In this document: positions 1-8,059 of the stretch, in pieces
Position numbering within the stretch: position 1 is the first letter of the stretch
Layout: every line of letters starts with the position of its first letter
Source: an uncultured Pseudomonadales bacterium
Lineage (GTDB): Bacteria > Pseudomonadota > Gammaproteobacteria > Pseudomonadales > Pseudohongiellaceae
Assembly (NCBI GenBank): GCA_947259995.1
Contig: CAMYOK010000002.1
Span: forward strand, 846,881-910,880
Reading direction: 5' to 3'
Length of the DNA stretch: 64,000 nt
Made by a program: the position numbers and the translations under genes
The notes under the pieces: model-generated
Told to the model about the DNA's origin: nothing
Seen by the model: only the letters and a program-made list of their open reading frames with translations
The model's database searches: none

Positions 1-580
1 TGACGTGGCCATCAACCGTGCGGTCGTGCACGATGCGATTGTCCTGGTAGAGGCACTCCATCAATTGGACACGAGAGTAGATTCTTCTAGGGTGTCGCAC
101 TAAGGTTTTCATAAGCTGAAATTCGATACTCGTGAGCATCACTGTGTCTTTGCCTTTACTCACTTGCAAGCAGCTCTCATCGAGCTGCACATCATTGATA
201 TCGGCCTCGCGCGAATTAATCTCGCCTCTACGCAGTGCCGCTTTGACTCTGGCAACCACTTCCCTAGGGCTCAGTGGTTTACACATATAATCGTCTGCCC
301 CTAACTCCAAACCTAGAATACGATCTTGTTCTGCCACTTTAGCGGTAATCATGATGATCGGCATCGTATGTTTACGCTGCCTTAGTTCAAGACAAAGCTT
401 CTCCCCAACAGTGCCAGGTAGCATTAAATCGAGGAGAATTAGTTCGGGAGAATTCTCATCCATCCACGGCAACACGTCATCGCCATTATGCAGCACCGTA
501 GTACTATAGCCTGCCAATTGCAGATAATCAGCCAACAGCTTGGCAACACGAGGTTCGTCTTCAACAATCAGTATACTCAT
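1..580 (-). CDS. OmpR-family response regulator (BaeR-like), 3' end outside window
   Basis: DNA-binding response regulator of the two-component system encoded with the kinase next to it. The start ATG is at 578-580 and the protein opens with MSILIVEDEPRVAKLL, a classic receiver-domain N-terminus. The acidic patch (EDE) is followed by the phosphorylation loop LILLDLMLPG and by the conserved lysine in DDYMCKPLSPRE. After residue ~120 comes an OmpR/PhoB winged-helix domain, which is still open at the window edge in DRTVDGHV, just where the recognition helix usually lies. Only about the last 30-40 residues should be missing. The kinase stop codon TGA and this ATG are separated by one base (TGATATG), so translation is probably coupled. 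The signal and targets are not visible; BaeR is the nearest family name I can suggest because the partner kinase resembles BaeS. Confidence 0.93.
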   Translation of the reverse strand, partial: MSILIVEDEPRVAKLLADYLQLAGYSTTVLHNGDDVLPWMDENSPELILLDLMLPGTVGEKLCLELRQRKHTMPIIMITAKVAEQDRILGLELGADDYMCKPLSPREVVARVKAALRRGEINSREADINDVQLDESCLQVSKGKDTVMLTSIEFQLMKTLVRHPRRIYSRVQLMECLYQDNRIVHDRTVDGHV

Positions 581-581
581 A

Positions 582-2129
582 TCAACTTTTCACTCGCGGG
601 AAGATTAAGATAATAGCGATACCGCCCAAAGAAGCATGTTCAGCGCGAATGCTTGCTTGATGTGATTCTGCAATATTTTTACAGATCGCCAGCCCCAAGC
701 CAGCCCCGCCGGTAGTTCGATTCCTAGATTTTTCACCACGATAGAAGCGGTCGAACAAACGATTCAACTGCTCAGGGGGCACACCAGGTGCCGAATCCTC
801 GATCACGACCCCAACGGAGTCTGGAGTACTCATAGTATGGATTTGAATCACACCACCAGAGTTGGTGTATTTAATAGAGTTCTGTATCAAATTTGAGAAC
901 AGCTGCAGCAATCTCTGACCGTCACCAAAAATTGTCGCTTGCTCGGCGGCACTAGCATCGAACTGTAATGTCAGGTTGTGCGCCTTGCACTGATCTTGAA
1001 ACCTCGCAACACTTTCTTCCACAATCTGACTGATTAATAGATTATCCTTCTCGTATGCTAGGCCACCAAGATCGGACATCGACAGCTCGAAAAGATCGTT
1101 AACTAATCGATTTAATTGCTCAACCTCGTTACAAAGCATACTGACATGCTCGGCGTCGGCGTTGCGCACGCCATCTTGCACCGCTTCTAATTCGCCCTTT
1201 AAAATTCCTAAAGGTGTTCTCAGCTCGTGTGAAATATTCGACACCCACATTTGTTGCGAGTTCTTGTTTTTCTGCAATACCTCAGCTAGGTAGTTAAAAT
1301 TTGTTGCCAATTGCGCTAACTCGTCCTTTCCCGTTGACTCCAGTCGCGTCGAGAAATCGCCACGACTCAATCGATTAGCAGCCAAATTGATTGCGTCAAT
1401 ACGCTTGGTAAAATATCTCGTTAATGGCAGGCCCAACAATAACAATACAGTAATCGAAGTGATGACCAGAATGATAAAAATACGAGTTTGCACCGTCATG
1501 AATTGAGCGCGACTGACGAGGTCACTAACATAGCTGCCATTACTCTCTTGCAAAGGCGCTGCTCCAAATTGCGGCGGGGTTAGCATCGAAGGAAACCCGT
1601 TGACTTGCTCTGCCGTTAGCAATTGCAGTAAGCCAATCTCAACGCCATCGTGCTGCAACACCTGAAGATGTGAGACTTCCAACTGCTCAGCTGAGCCTGC
1701 AATGAGATTGCCACCCACATCAAGAAGAACTAAGCGTTCCTGTAGGCTTGGAGGTCGCCCACCACGCTCGCGCGGTGGCCGTGGCGCCCCGTCCAAAGCA
1801 TTTAGTTCTTCTAAATTACGGGTGATATCACGATCTTCCGGCCTTTGACCACCGGGCCTGCGTGGCAACAGCCCGACCTCCGCAAACACTTCCCCCTCTA
1901 TGAACCAGCGCTCTAAATCTCCCTCTAGGAAACTCCAACCCTGCACTTCATTTTCCCCATACTCTTGCTCAAGACGCTCCGCAACTTGCGTGAGCACTCT
2001 TGCATCAAGCTCATTCACATAGGACTCGAAACTACCAACGCTATATTGCAGAAAGAACAATAAGCTTAAGGTGACGAGAAAAACCGCCGCAAACAGAGCG
2101 CTATAGAGTTTATATCGGATAGACATCAT
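582..2129 (-). CDS. BaeS-like membrane sensor histidine kinase
   Basis: 515-residue inner-membrane sensor kinase that should phosphorylate the response regulator encoded immediately downstream. Visible layout: TM1 about residues 11-30, a periplasmic sensor loop of ~180 residues, TM2 about 216-236, a HAMP linker (~236-290), then the dimerisation/phosphoacceptor box SHELRTP with His301, an N-box (NSIKYTNSGG) and a glycine-rich ATP lid (GAGLGLAI). The box context WVSNISHELRTPLGILKGELEA is close to BaeS. The sensor loop carries an unusual Pro/Arg/Gly-rich stretch (residues ~89-127, e.g. RPPRERGGRPP), perhaps an extended or ligand-binding segment. Transcribed away from the CotH/VTC operon across a ~410-bp gap, so a regulatory link to that operon is possible but unproven. 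Two ATGs in a row begin the frame; either could be used. Confidence 0.93.
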   Translation of the reverse strand: MMSIRYKLYSALFAAVFLVTLSLLFFLQYSVGSFESYVNELDARVLTQVAERLEQEYGENEVQGWSFLEGDLERWFIEGEVFAEVGLLPRRPGGQRPEDRDITRNLEELNALDGAPRPPRERGGRPPSLQERLVLLDVGGNLIAGSAEQLEVSHLQVLQHDGVEIGLLQLLTAEQVNGFPSMLTPPQFGAAPLQESNGSYVSDLVSRAQFMTVQTRIFIILVITSITVLLLLGLPLTRYFTKRIDAINLAANRLSRGDFSTRLESTGKDELAQLATNFNYLAEVLQKNKNSQQMWVSNISHELRTPLGILKGELEAVQDGVRNADAEHVSMLCNEVEQLNRLVNDLFELSMSDLGGLAYEKDNLLISQIVEESVARFQDQCKAHNLTLQFDASAAEQATIFGDGQRLLQLFSNLIQNSIKYTNSGGVIQIHTMSTPDSVGVVIEDSAPGVPPEQLNRLFDRFYRGEKSRNRTTGGAGLGLAICKNIAESHQASIRAEHASLGGIAIILIFPRVKS

Positions 2130-2539
2130 TGGTCCGGCATTGCTGAGGTCAATCGATTATAAACGAGCCGCAGATATTTTGGTTTACTTAACACACCTCA
2201 CGAACACCTAACGTCGTGGTTTTTTCGCTCATCCCCTCCCCTTGCCAACACTGCAGCAAACCCCCTTGTTTCTCTACAACCCTTTCTACACAAGACCTGT
2301 GACAGTTCTAGGGTGCCATTTCCTAGTCGCCACAATCGCTCTAGGCATTTTCAAGGTTCTATATTTTTTCACATTCTTTTACAGATTCAGGACGATTTCG
2401 CACACATTGTTTTCCAATTCAAAGACATTTTCAGGACACATGATGACAATTTTATTACGTAAGCTTTACAGCCAAGAGTCCCGCAAATTGCTGAGCGGAG
2501 ATTAGTACCAAACCAAAGTGAATAAAGAGTTGATCAATT
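2130..2539. other. Intergenic region between two-component system and CotH operon
   Basis: About 410 bases between divergent transcription units, AT-rich and pyrimidine-rich on the plus strand. It should contain the promoters for the kinase gene (leftward) and for the CotH-type operon (rightward). I see no convincing -35/-10 pair. The octamer TTCAGGAC occurs twice in direct orientation (2386-2393 and 2430-2437), 44 bp apart, which is about four helical turns; it could be a regulator site or chance. A low-complexity open frame across 2242-2505 does not look like a gene. Confidence 0.4.
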
Positions 2540-4513
2540 ATGAAAAAACTATCTATTGCCATTTGTCTGCTCACCTGTGTCTCGACACCTGCATTTTCAG
2601 CAGAGACGAGCTCAGACTATGCAGACGGCATTGCACTATTCTCATGGGCTGAATATCGCTTTCCCAGCTTGTTTCCAAGCACCCTCACCGAAACCCAGAC
2701 GATTGATGACTATGTGGTGCGCTATTACTTCGACACGAGCAACTATATAGGCGTGCGCGCTGGGGCTGTCTATGGTTTTGGCCCAGCATTCACTAGTTTC
2801 GAGAACATTGGCAACGACGTGCGCTATATAGGGCTGATGTCAGACCTAAGCAATGACATGTTAAGCAATGGCTTCAAAAGCACTAGCGGTCCCGCATTGG
2901 TAGTAAGCGAAGCCGTCGCCAAAGACTCCAATGGTGGCCCTGACTGGTTTGAGCTGTATGCAGCCGGCACAGAAGCTGTATCCTTGAGCCAGTACCAAGT
3001 CAAAGATGGAAACGATGAGCGTGAGCTCTTCACACTGCCAAATGTCACCCTTGCCGCTGGCCAATATCTGAAAATCACCGCCTCCGACGATGAGCTATAC
3101 AGCACGGACCTCTATAACGCCCCTTTCAACTTAGGCAGCAATGATCGGGTTCAACTTTACAAGGATGGCGTGTTAATCGACGACTTAGACTGGGATTCTG
3201 GTGAGGCTCCTGTCGATTATTCCTTTGGTCGCTATCCCGGCCCATTCTCTAACGGCATGCTCCTCACGCCGACCCCTGGCGCCGCCAACCAACTAGCCAG
3301 TGCGGAAGCTGTTGCCGTTAGCAGTTTAGGGGCAGTTGGCTCTTTAATGAGCGACATCGTGCACGAGCTGACGTTCAATTTCGACCCAAGCGAGTATGAA
3401 TCGATGGTGCAAACCTACACGAGTACTGGGGAAAAAGTTTGGCTAGCAGCGACCATCACAATTGATGAAGAAGTTTATGAAAACGTGGGGATTCGTTTGA
3501 AGGGCAATTCCTCTCTTCGTGATATCTCTCCCAACGATGCCCCCAACTCTGTTCCATGGCTAGTCAAGTTTGACAAATTTGTCGACGGGCAAGACCACGA
3601 TGGGCTAGAGGAGTTTGTCATTCGCTCTAACAACAGCAGCACTTCATTGAACGAGGCTGTGGCCCTAGAGATGCTAGATCTTGCAGGCCTGGCTTCTCAA
3701 GATGCCATTGCAACGGCGTTTAGCGTCAATGGCAGTAGTGCGAGGTTGCGTTTGGCCATCGAACATCCCGATGACGAATGGATGGAAGAAAATTTCTCAA
3801 GCAGTGGCGCCTTGTATAAAGCAGAAAGCACTGGCGATTACAGCTACCGAGGAGACGACCCTGCATCTTACGACGAGGTTTTCGATCAAGAGGCAGGTAA
3901 AGACAATGTGGATATGAGCCCACTGATTGCATTCCTAAAGTTCATCAACGAAGCGGATGACTCAGCATTCGCGCAGCAACTGCCCTCAATGTTAGATACA
4001 GAGTCATTCGCTAGCTACTTGGCCATGCAGGATCTACTGAACAATCTCGATGGCATCGACGGGCCGGGCAATAACTCGTATTTGTACTACGACACAATCA
4101 CTGGCCAATTCACCGTTGTGCCATGGGATTACAATCTTGCCTTCGGCCCATTGCAAGGGGGTGCTGGTGATGTTGGTGGCGGTGCCATAGGAGGCGGCGG
4201 GCCTGGAGGCGGCTTCCCACCACAAGGCAACCCGCCGGGTCAGGCGCCAGGCCAACAAGCCCCTGATCTTCCTCAAGCTGGCGGGCAAGCACCGGGCATT
4301 GGCGGCAATATTCTCGCTGAACGCTTCCTTGCCAACGAACAATGGAACGCACTCTACAGTGAAAAACTTGCGTCCCTTCGTGAAACTTTCTACACCGATG
4401 GCGTGGCTCACGAGATCTTGGCCGTTTGGCAGAGCATCATCAACAGCTCGCAACTAGTCGATGAAAATATCATTGAGTCAGAGGCTCAGACTATCTCAGC
4501 ATACTTCAATTAA
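2540..4513 (+). CDS. Exported CotH-type kinase-like protein with lamin-tail domain
   Basis: 657-residue secreted protein, first gene of a four-gene operon. A Sec signal peptide (residues 1-20, ending AFS-AE) is followed by a small domain (~27-102) with the pattern WAEYRFPSLF...RYYFDTSNYIGV, a lamin-tail-like beta domain (~118-250; VVSEAVAKDSNGGPDWFELY), and a CotH kinase-fold domain (~280-640). CotH landmarks are VGIRLKGNSS (~316-325), NNLDGIDGPGNNSYLYYD (501-518) and PWDYNLAFG (528-536), whose aspartates match the catalytic/metal sites known in CotH proteins. Right after PWDYNLAFG is a Gly/Pro/Gln-rich insertion (~539-590), probably a flexible loop. CotH proteins of spore formers phosphorylate coat proteins; bacterial CotH genes are often found beside VTC and DUF4956 genes, as here, but their job there is not established. 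The substrate is unknown. Confidence 0.85.
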   Translation: MKKLSIAICLLTCVSTPAFSAETSSDYADGIALFSWAEYRFPSLFPSTLTETQTIDDYVVRYYFDTSNYIGVRAGAVYGFGPAFTSFENIGNDVRYIGLMSDLSNDMLSNGFKSTSGPALVVSEAVAKDSNGGPDWFELYAAGTEAVSLSQYQVKDGNDERELFTLPNVTLAAGQYLKITASDDELYSTDLYNAPFNLGSNDRVQLYKDGVLIDDLDWDSGEAPVDYSFGRYPGPFSNGMLLTPTPGAANQLASAEAVAVSSLGAVGSLMSDIVHELTFNFDPSEYESMVQTYTSTGEKVWLAATITIDEEVYENVGIRLKGNSSLRDISPNDAPNSVPWLVKFDKFVDGQDHDGLEEFVIRSNNSSTSLNEAVALEMLDLAGLASQDAIATAFSVNGSSARLRLAIEHPDDEWMEENFSSSGALYKAESTGDYSYRGDDPASYDEVFDQEAGKDNVDMSPLIAFLKFINEADDSAFAQQLPSMLDTESFASYLAMQDLLNNLDGIDGPGNNSYLYYDTITGQFTVVPWDYNLAFGPLQGGAGDVGGGAIGGGGPGGGFPPQGNPPGQAPGQQAPDLPQAGGQAPGIGGNILAERFLANEQWNALYSEKLASLRETFYTDGVAHEILAVWQSIINSSQLVDENIIESEAQTISAYFN

Positions 4514-4526
4514 CGGTGGGACTCTT

Positions 4527-5384
4527 ATGTATCAATGTCAGCAAACTAGAACAGAGCAAAACTCCCCATCCGTACTGGGGGCTCACCCAGAAGATAGAGA
4601 AACTTTAGCCATGACTTTGGCAGAGTTCCAATCCCACGGGCTCGAGGATTCAGGATCACTGTCTTTGATGAAAAGGTTTGACACAAAGTATTTATTGCCA
4701 CGAGAGCTTCTAGCAGACTTTCTCCGCAATCTTCAGAAAGATTATTCAGTACTTAGCATCAGTGGCAAGCGTCAGATGCGCTATCGCAATATCTATTATG
4801 ACACTACTGATTTCGGCCTGTATAAACAACATCACAACAGAAGAAAGACTCGCTCGAAGATTCGTTGCCGTACTTATTTGGACTCTGCCACAAGTTTTCT
4901 AGAGATCAAAAACAAGAACAACAAGGACATGACCGATAAACACAGAGTGCGCGTGGGCGAGCTACAAATTTGTGAACGGCTAATACCATCACTGCTGAAC
5001 GACTTTGGCATGACTGCGCTTTCTTTCGAGCAATTGTTTGCACGTATCTGCGTCTACTACCAACGCATTTCACTACAAAGTCTACGACACCAAGAACGAG
5101 TTAGTATCGATCTCGCATTGAACGCGAACCCACTAGGCTCCTCTCGCAGCTTCAAGTTAGATGGGCTCGCTATTGTAGAGCTCAAACAAAATTCGCTTAA
5201 TCGAGAAAGCCCTGTCTACCAAAGCATGAAAAACTTTCAATGCCGCTCAGAGGCGTTCAGCAAATACTGCATTGCCTGCGCTTCCCTTTATCCAGACACC
5301 ATCAAAACCAATTCTTTCAAACCTATTTTGTCCCGCTTGGCAGGGCATATTTCCGTATCCAATGGAGTACCCTCGCATGCTTAA
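4527..5384 (+). CDS. VTC-domain protein (polyphosphate polymerase-like)
   Basis: 285-residue cytoplasmic protein with the VTC catalytic fold, the CYTH/triphosphate-tunnel family in which yeast Vtc4 makes polyphosphate from ATP. Basic and acidic tunnel residues can be seen in RFDTKY (50-55), RYRNIYYDT (85-93), RRKTRSKIRCRTY (105-117), FLEIKNKNNK (124-133) and a late IVELKQN strand. The ATG at 4527 is preferred because GGTGGG sits just ahead of it; the longer frame from 4461 would overlap the CotH gene. It ends inside the start of the next gene (8-base overlap), so the two are co-translated. Together with CotH and DUF4956 it forms a recurring bacterial cassette. Polymerase activity is an inference from the fold; a regulatory polyphosphate-binding role is the alternative. 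Confidence 0.85.
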   Translation: MYQCQQTRTEQNSPSVLGAHPEDRETLAMTLAEFQSHGLEDSGSLSLMKRFDTKYLLPRELLADFLRNLQKDYSVLSISGKRQMRYRNIYYDTTDFGLYKQHHNRRKTRSKIRCRTYLDSATSFLEIKNKNNKDMTDKHRVRVGELQICERLIPSLLNDFGMTALSFEQLFARICVYYQRISLQSLRHQERVSIDLALNANPLGSSRSFKLDGLAIVELKQNSLNRESPVYQSMKNFQCRSEAFSKYCIACASLYPDTIKTNSFKPILSRLAGHISVSNGVPSHA

Positions 5385-6015
5385 CTTCGAAATACTGGAT
5401 TCAATATTCTTCACCAAGCTGCTGTTTTTAGTACTCGCTTTGGCATTGTTGATTAACTTTGGCCTGAAACGAAAGACACTCAACAACGATACTATTTTCG
5501 TCTATTTTATGTTTGGAATAGGCGTATTTATCGTGACGTATTTTCTGCGAATAGTAGAGATATCGTTTGGATTCGCCTTTGGGCTTTTTGCAATTTTTTC
5601 AATGCTGCGTTATCGAACCGAAGTGCTTTCATTCAGAGAAATGACTTATCTGTTTCTCGTTATCGTGATCGCTCTACTGTGCGCCGTCAGCCCACTTTCG
5701 CTGCCAGAGTTACTACTCGTAGTTTCGCTCATAGCTATAATTGCTGTGGTCCTAGAATCGCCCATTGCCGCTGCAAAATACGGCCAACAACACATTCGCT
5801 ACGAGAAGATCGAGAACATCAAACCGGAGAATAAACACCTACTACTTAACGACCTTCGGCAACGCACTGGGCTTGATATCCATGACGTAAATATTATATC
5901 GATAGATTTGCTGCAAGACAGTGCAATGCTCAATGTCATCTATTGTTTGCCTACCGAGAATACGCAGCCCTTTCACGCAGCTTCAATGGCCCAAGCCCCC
6001 AAAAGTGAGCACTAG
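5377..6015 (+). CDS. DUF4956 integral membrane protein
   Basis: About 212 residues from the ATG at 5377, which has GGAG ahead of it (inside GGAGTACC). Three or four transmembrane helices fill the first ~130 residues (FTKLLFLVLALALLI, FVYFMFGIGVFIVTYF, YLFLVIVIALLCAV, LLLVVSLIAIIAVVL), with the family signature GLFAIFSMLRYRTEVLSFREMTYLF between helices. A soluble C-terminal domain of ~75 residues follows (NKHLLLNDLRQRTGLDIHDVNIISIDLLQDSAMLNVIY). DUF4956 proteins have no known function but regularly accompany VTC and CotH genes; a membrane channel or scaffold for the polymer made by VTC would fit the context (inference). Overlaps the VTC gene and is only 2 bases from the porin gene. Confidence 0.88.
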   Translation: MLNFEILDSIFFTKLLFLVLALALLINFGLKRKTLNNDTIFVYFMFGIGVFIVTYFLRIVEISFGFAFGLFAIFSMLRYRTEVLSFREMTYLFLVIVIALLCAVSPLSLPELLLVVSLIAIIAVVLESPIAAAKYGQQHIRYEKIENIKPENKHLLLNDLRQRTGLDIHDVNIISIDLLQDSAMLNVIYCLPTENTQPFHAASMAQAPKSEH

Positions 6016-6017
6016 AT

Positions 6018-7160
6018 ATGCTGTTGCCTTTACTTCTGCGACCTAGCACTATCGGGCGATCAACACTAAGTGCGAGTATTCTTTTAGCTAGCCATGGGGT
6101 ATTCGCCGCGAATATCCCTGGGCTGTCCATCGACCCAGAAGTGTTCTCTTTCGAACTAAGCGGAGTACTCATGGAGGACTTCACCTATCTAGACCAGCTT
6201 AGTCGATATAATGCTCCCGCCAGCCAATGGACTACGCGTCGGAGTTCCATTGCTGCGCAGATGACTTTCTTGGACTTCGTATCTCTTGAACTGGACTTAG
6301 GTGTTGACCTAGAAAAGGATGAGTACGAGTGGCGGGATGTGAACGTCAGCTTGGATCTGCCAAATAAATGGGAATTCAATGCAGGCAAGATGAAACAGAA
6401 TTTTGGAATTCTCCATTCAAGCAGCTTAAAGAATCAATTGAGCCCAGAACGCCCTATCGCTTTAGACTTATTATCCTTAGAAAGAGGCACTGGTATTGCT
6501 CTACAAAAGTCGTTCGGTAGGAATTATCTTGGCGTGGCCTATTTCGATGGAGACGAACAAGAAGACACGAAAGTCACTAGTGTACTGGCAAACTATGTCT
6601 TTGAATCAGATTCATCTAGTTACTGGCATGCCGGTTTATCGGTGGCCAGCGAGGCATATGATCAATCCGTCTACCGTGCGCAAACGCAAGCGGCGACTGA
6701 TGTAATGGATGATTTCCTTCGTACTGAAAAAATTACGGCTGACCGAGTCAACTATTTTGGGCCGAACTTTGCTTGGCAATCTGGCCGCCTAACGGTTCTT
6801 AGCGAACACCTGCAAACACAAGTGAAATCTAAATTGGAAGGCGATCGCACTTACTCGGGCTCCTATATTCAAGCCTCATGGTTTCTGAGTGATCATCAAC
6901 ACCGCTTCAACGAAGGAAGCTTGAAAAGCCTCCCTATGGGCAATACAAAAGCGCTCGAGTTAGTGTCAACTTTTAGCCGCCTTGACGCCTACAGCGAGGG
7001 GGATGGGTTTGCCGCTGACACCTTCGGAATCGGCGTTAACTACTACCTCAATGAGAATCTCAAACTCATGTCTGAGCTCAATCATTTGTCAGTGAACCGC
7101 GGCGATTATGCTGGCGACTCTGGCATGTCCCTCGTGGTGAGATTCCAACTAGAGTTCTAA
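6018..7160 (+). CDS. Phosphate-selective porin-like outer membrane protein (OprO/OprP family)
   Basis: 380 residues: a signal region (residues ~1-31, hydrophobic, ending GVFAAN) then a chain of amphipathic beta strands ending in aromatic phenylalanine (VVRFQLEF), as expected for an outer-membrane barrel. Strands such as DFVSLELDLGVDLEKDEYEWRDVNVS, WEFNAGKMKQNFGILHSSSLKNQ and SGSYIQASWFLSDHQHRF are typical of the OprO/OprP (porin_O_P) family, known for phosphate and pyrophosphate/polyphosphate uptake. It begins 2 bases after the DUF4956 stop, so it belongs to the operon. A phosphate or polyphosphate substrate would tie in with the VTC protein, but no selectivity residues can be confirmed by eye. 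Confidence 0.78.
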   Translation: MLLPLLLRPSTIGRSTLSASILLASHGVFAANIPGLSIDPEVFSFELSGVLMEDFTYLDQLSRYNAPASQWTTRRSSIAAQMTFLDFVSLELDLGVDLEKDEYEWRDVNVSLDLPNKWEFNAGKMKQNFGILHSSSLKNQLSPERPIALDLLSLERGTGIALQKSFGRNYLGVAYFDGDEQEDTKVTSVLANYVFESDSSSYWHAGLSVASEAYDQSVYRAQTQAATDVMDDFLRTEKITADRVNYFGPNFAWQSGRLTVLSEHLQTQVKSKLEGDRTYSGSYIQASWFLSDHQHRFNEGSLKSLPMGNTKALELVSTFSRLDAYSEGDGFAADTFGIGVNYYLNENLKLMSELNHLSVNRGDYAGDSGMSLVVRFQLEF

Positions 7161-7245
7161 AAATCAAGGGGTCAGAACACTTGATTTTTGTACCAAGAAT
7201 CAAGAAATTACCATTCGAACTTCAAGTGATCTGACCCCTTGATTT
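7161..7245. repeat. REPIN-like inverted repeat
   Basis: Two near-perfect 24-base arms (7161-7184 and 7222-7245) face each other across ~37 bases; reverse-complementing the right arm gives one mismatch to the left. The shared core is CAAGGGGTCAGA. Inside the loop a smaller hairpin (CTTGATT...AATCAAG) can form. GGGGTCAGA-type termini are common in REP/REPIN elements mobilised by RAYT (TnpA-REP) transposases in Gammaproteobacteria. The element starts directly after the porin stop codon, so it can also fold as the 3' end of the operon transcript, although it lacks a clean T-run. No RAYT gene is in this window. Confidence 0.65.
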
Positions 7246-7506
7246 CTAAAGGCGGCGGCACTACTCCAATAGTATTAATCCTACGCCTACACTGCCCTTC
7301 TATGCGCATGCGCTATCTGCCGCACTACGCTCAATTTAAAAACCGTTTTCCCTTTGTAATTTACTATGTATATTCCGGTCACAACTCCGTGGCATGGAAT
7401 AATTCGCCAAATTTGAACAAGGCGTTATAGACATGGTAGTTTTAATTTTTGTGGCGGCACAACGCCGACCACAGCAAGGCAGTAATCCTGCGCAAGCCCT
7501 GACAAC

Positions 7507-8019
7507 ATGAAGCATTGCAGACTACTAAAAAATCTCAGTGAAGATGAAATCGATGCAATAAAGAAGGAATTTTCCTTAGAAGATGATGTCGACAAGTATT
7601 TTTTACTGAAGCTACAAATAGTGCTCACCATTGCACTCGTTTATGCTTGTTTATTGCTAGTAGACCCGAGAGGGATGAGTGCTTGGTTGGTGCCAAGCGG
7701 AATTATTAATGGTAGGCCAATTGATCTTATTTTACACTCTAGAGGTGTCTTCATTATTCTTGGGGCATTAGCTGTAATTTATTCGTTCAAATCTCGCTTT
7801 CATACCACGCTAATATTTGGAAGCGCTGCAATTATTGTAGTGCTCAATTTACTGTCTGATCTTCTTATATTCTACTCATCGAGCGAATTTTCACTTAAAT
7901 TAATACTAGTACTGTTACTGCGAATTCTCACCGCTATGATTTTGATCTCACTCTTTAAAAATCATAATCGTATTCCTACGCAATGTCGTAAAGTACTCGC
8001 TAATCCTTTCAAGCTTTAA
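7507..8019 (+). CDS. Small four-helix membrane protein, unknown function
   Basis: 170 residues. A charged N-terminal ~35 residues (LSEDEIDAIKKEFSLEDDVDKYF) is followed by about four hydrophobic segments: ~37-56 (LQIVLTIALVYACLLLV), ~78-95 (GVFIILGALAVIYSF), ~101-123 and ~130-150 (LILVLLLRILTAMILISLF), then a short basic tail. I do not recognise a family. Its codon use is more AT-rich than the neighbours and it sits behind the REPIN-like repeat in a ~260-base gap, so it may be an accessory insertion. No good ribosome-binding site is visible ahead of the ATG (GCCCTGACAACATG), so the start is uncertain. Confidence 0.6.
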   Translation: MKHCRLLKNLSEDEIDAIKKEFSLEDDVDKYFLLKLQIVLTIALVYACLLLVDPRGMSAWLVPSGIINGRPIDLILHSRGVFIILGALAVIYSFKSRFHTTLIFGSAAIIVVLNLLSDLLIFYSSSEFSLKLILVLLLRILTAMILISLFKNHNRIPTQCRKVLANPFKL

Positions 8020-8059
8020 CCCCCCATCACCCAATAGTTCTCAATATACTCGTAGAGGC

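Noticed and set aside
2242..2505. 87-codon plus-strand frame upstream of the CotH gene
   Set aside because: Low-complexity, phenylalanine-rich composition, no ribosome-binding site and no family pattern; it covers a likely promoter region.
4034..4453. Long antisense frame inside the CotH-type gene
   Set aside because: It reads the complement of the Gly/Pro-rich loop and has no start signal; a shadow of the real gene.
7239..7430. 63-codon frame after the repeat
   Set aside because: Starts inside the repeat, has no ribosome-binding site and no recognisable sequence features.
7410..7440. attC-like string (AACAAGGCGTTATAG just before an ATG)
   Set aside because: Only one end of an attC resembles the integron pattern; no matching inverted arm or gene-cassette array is visible.
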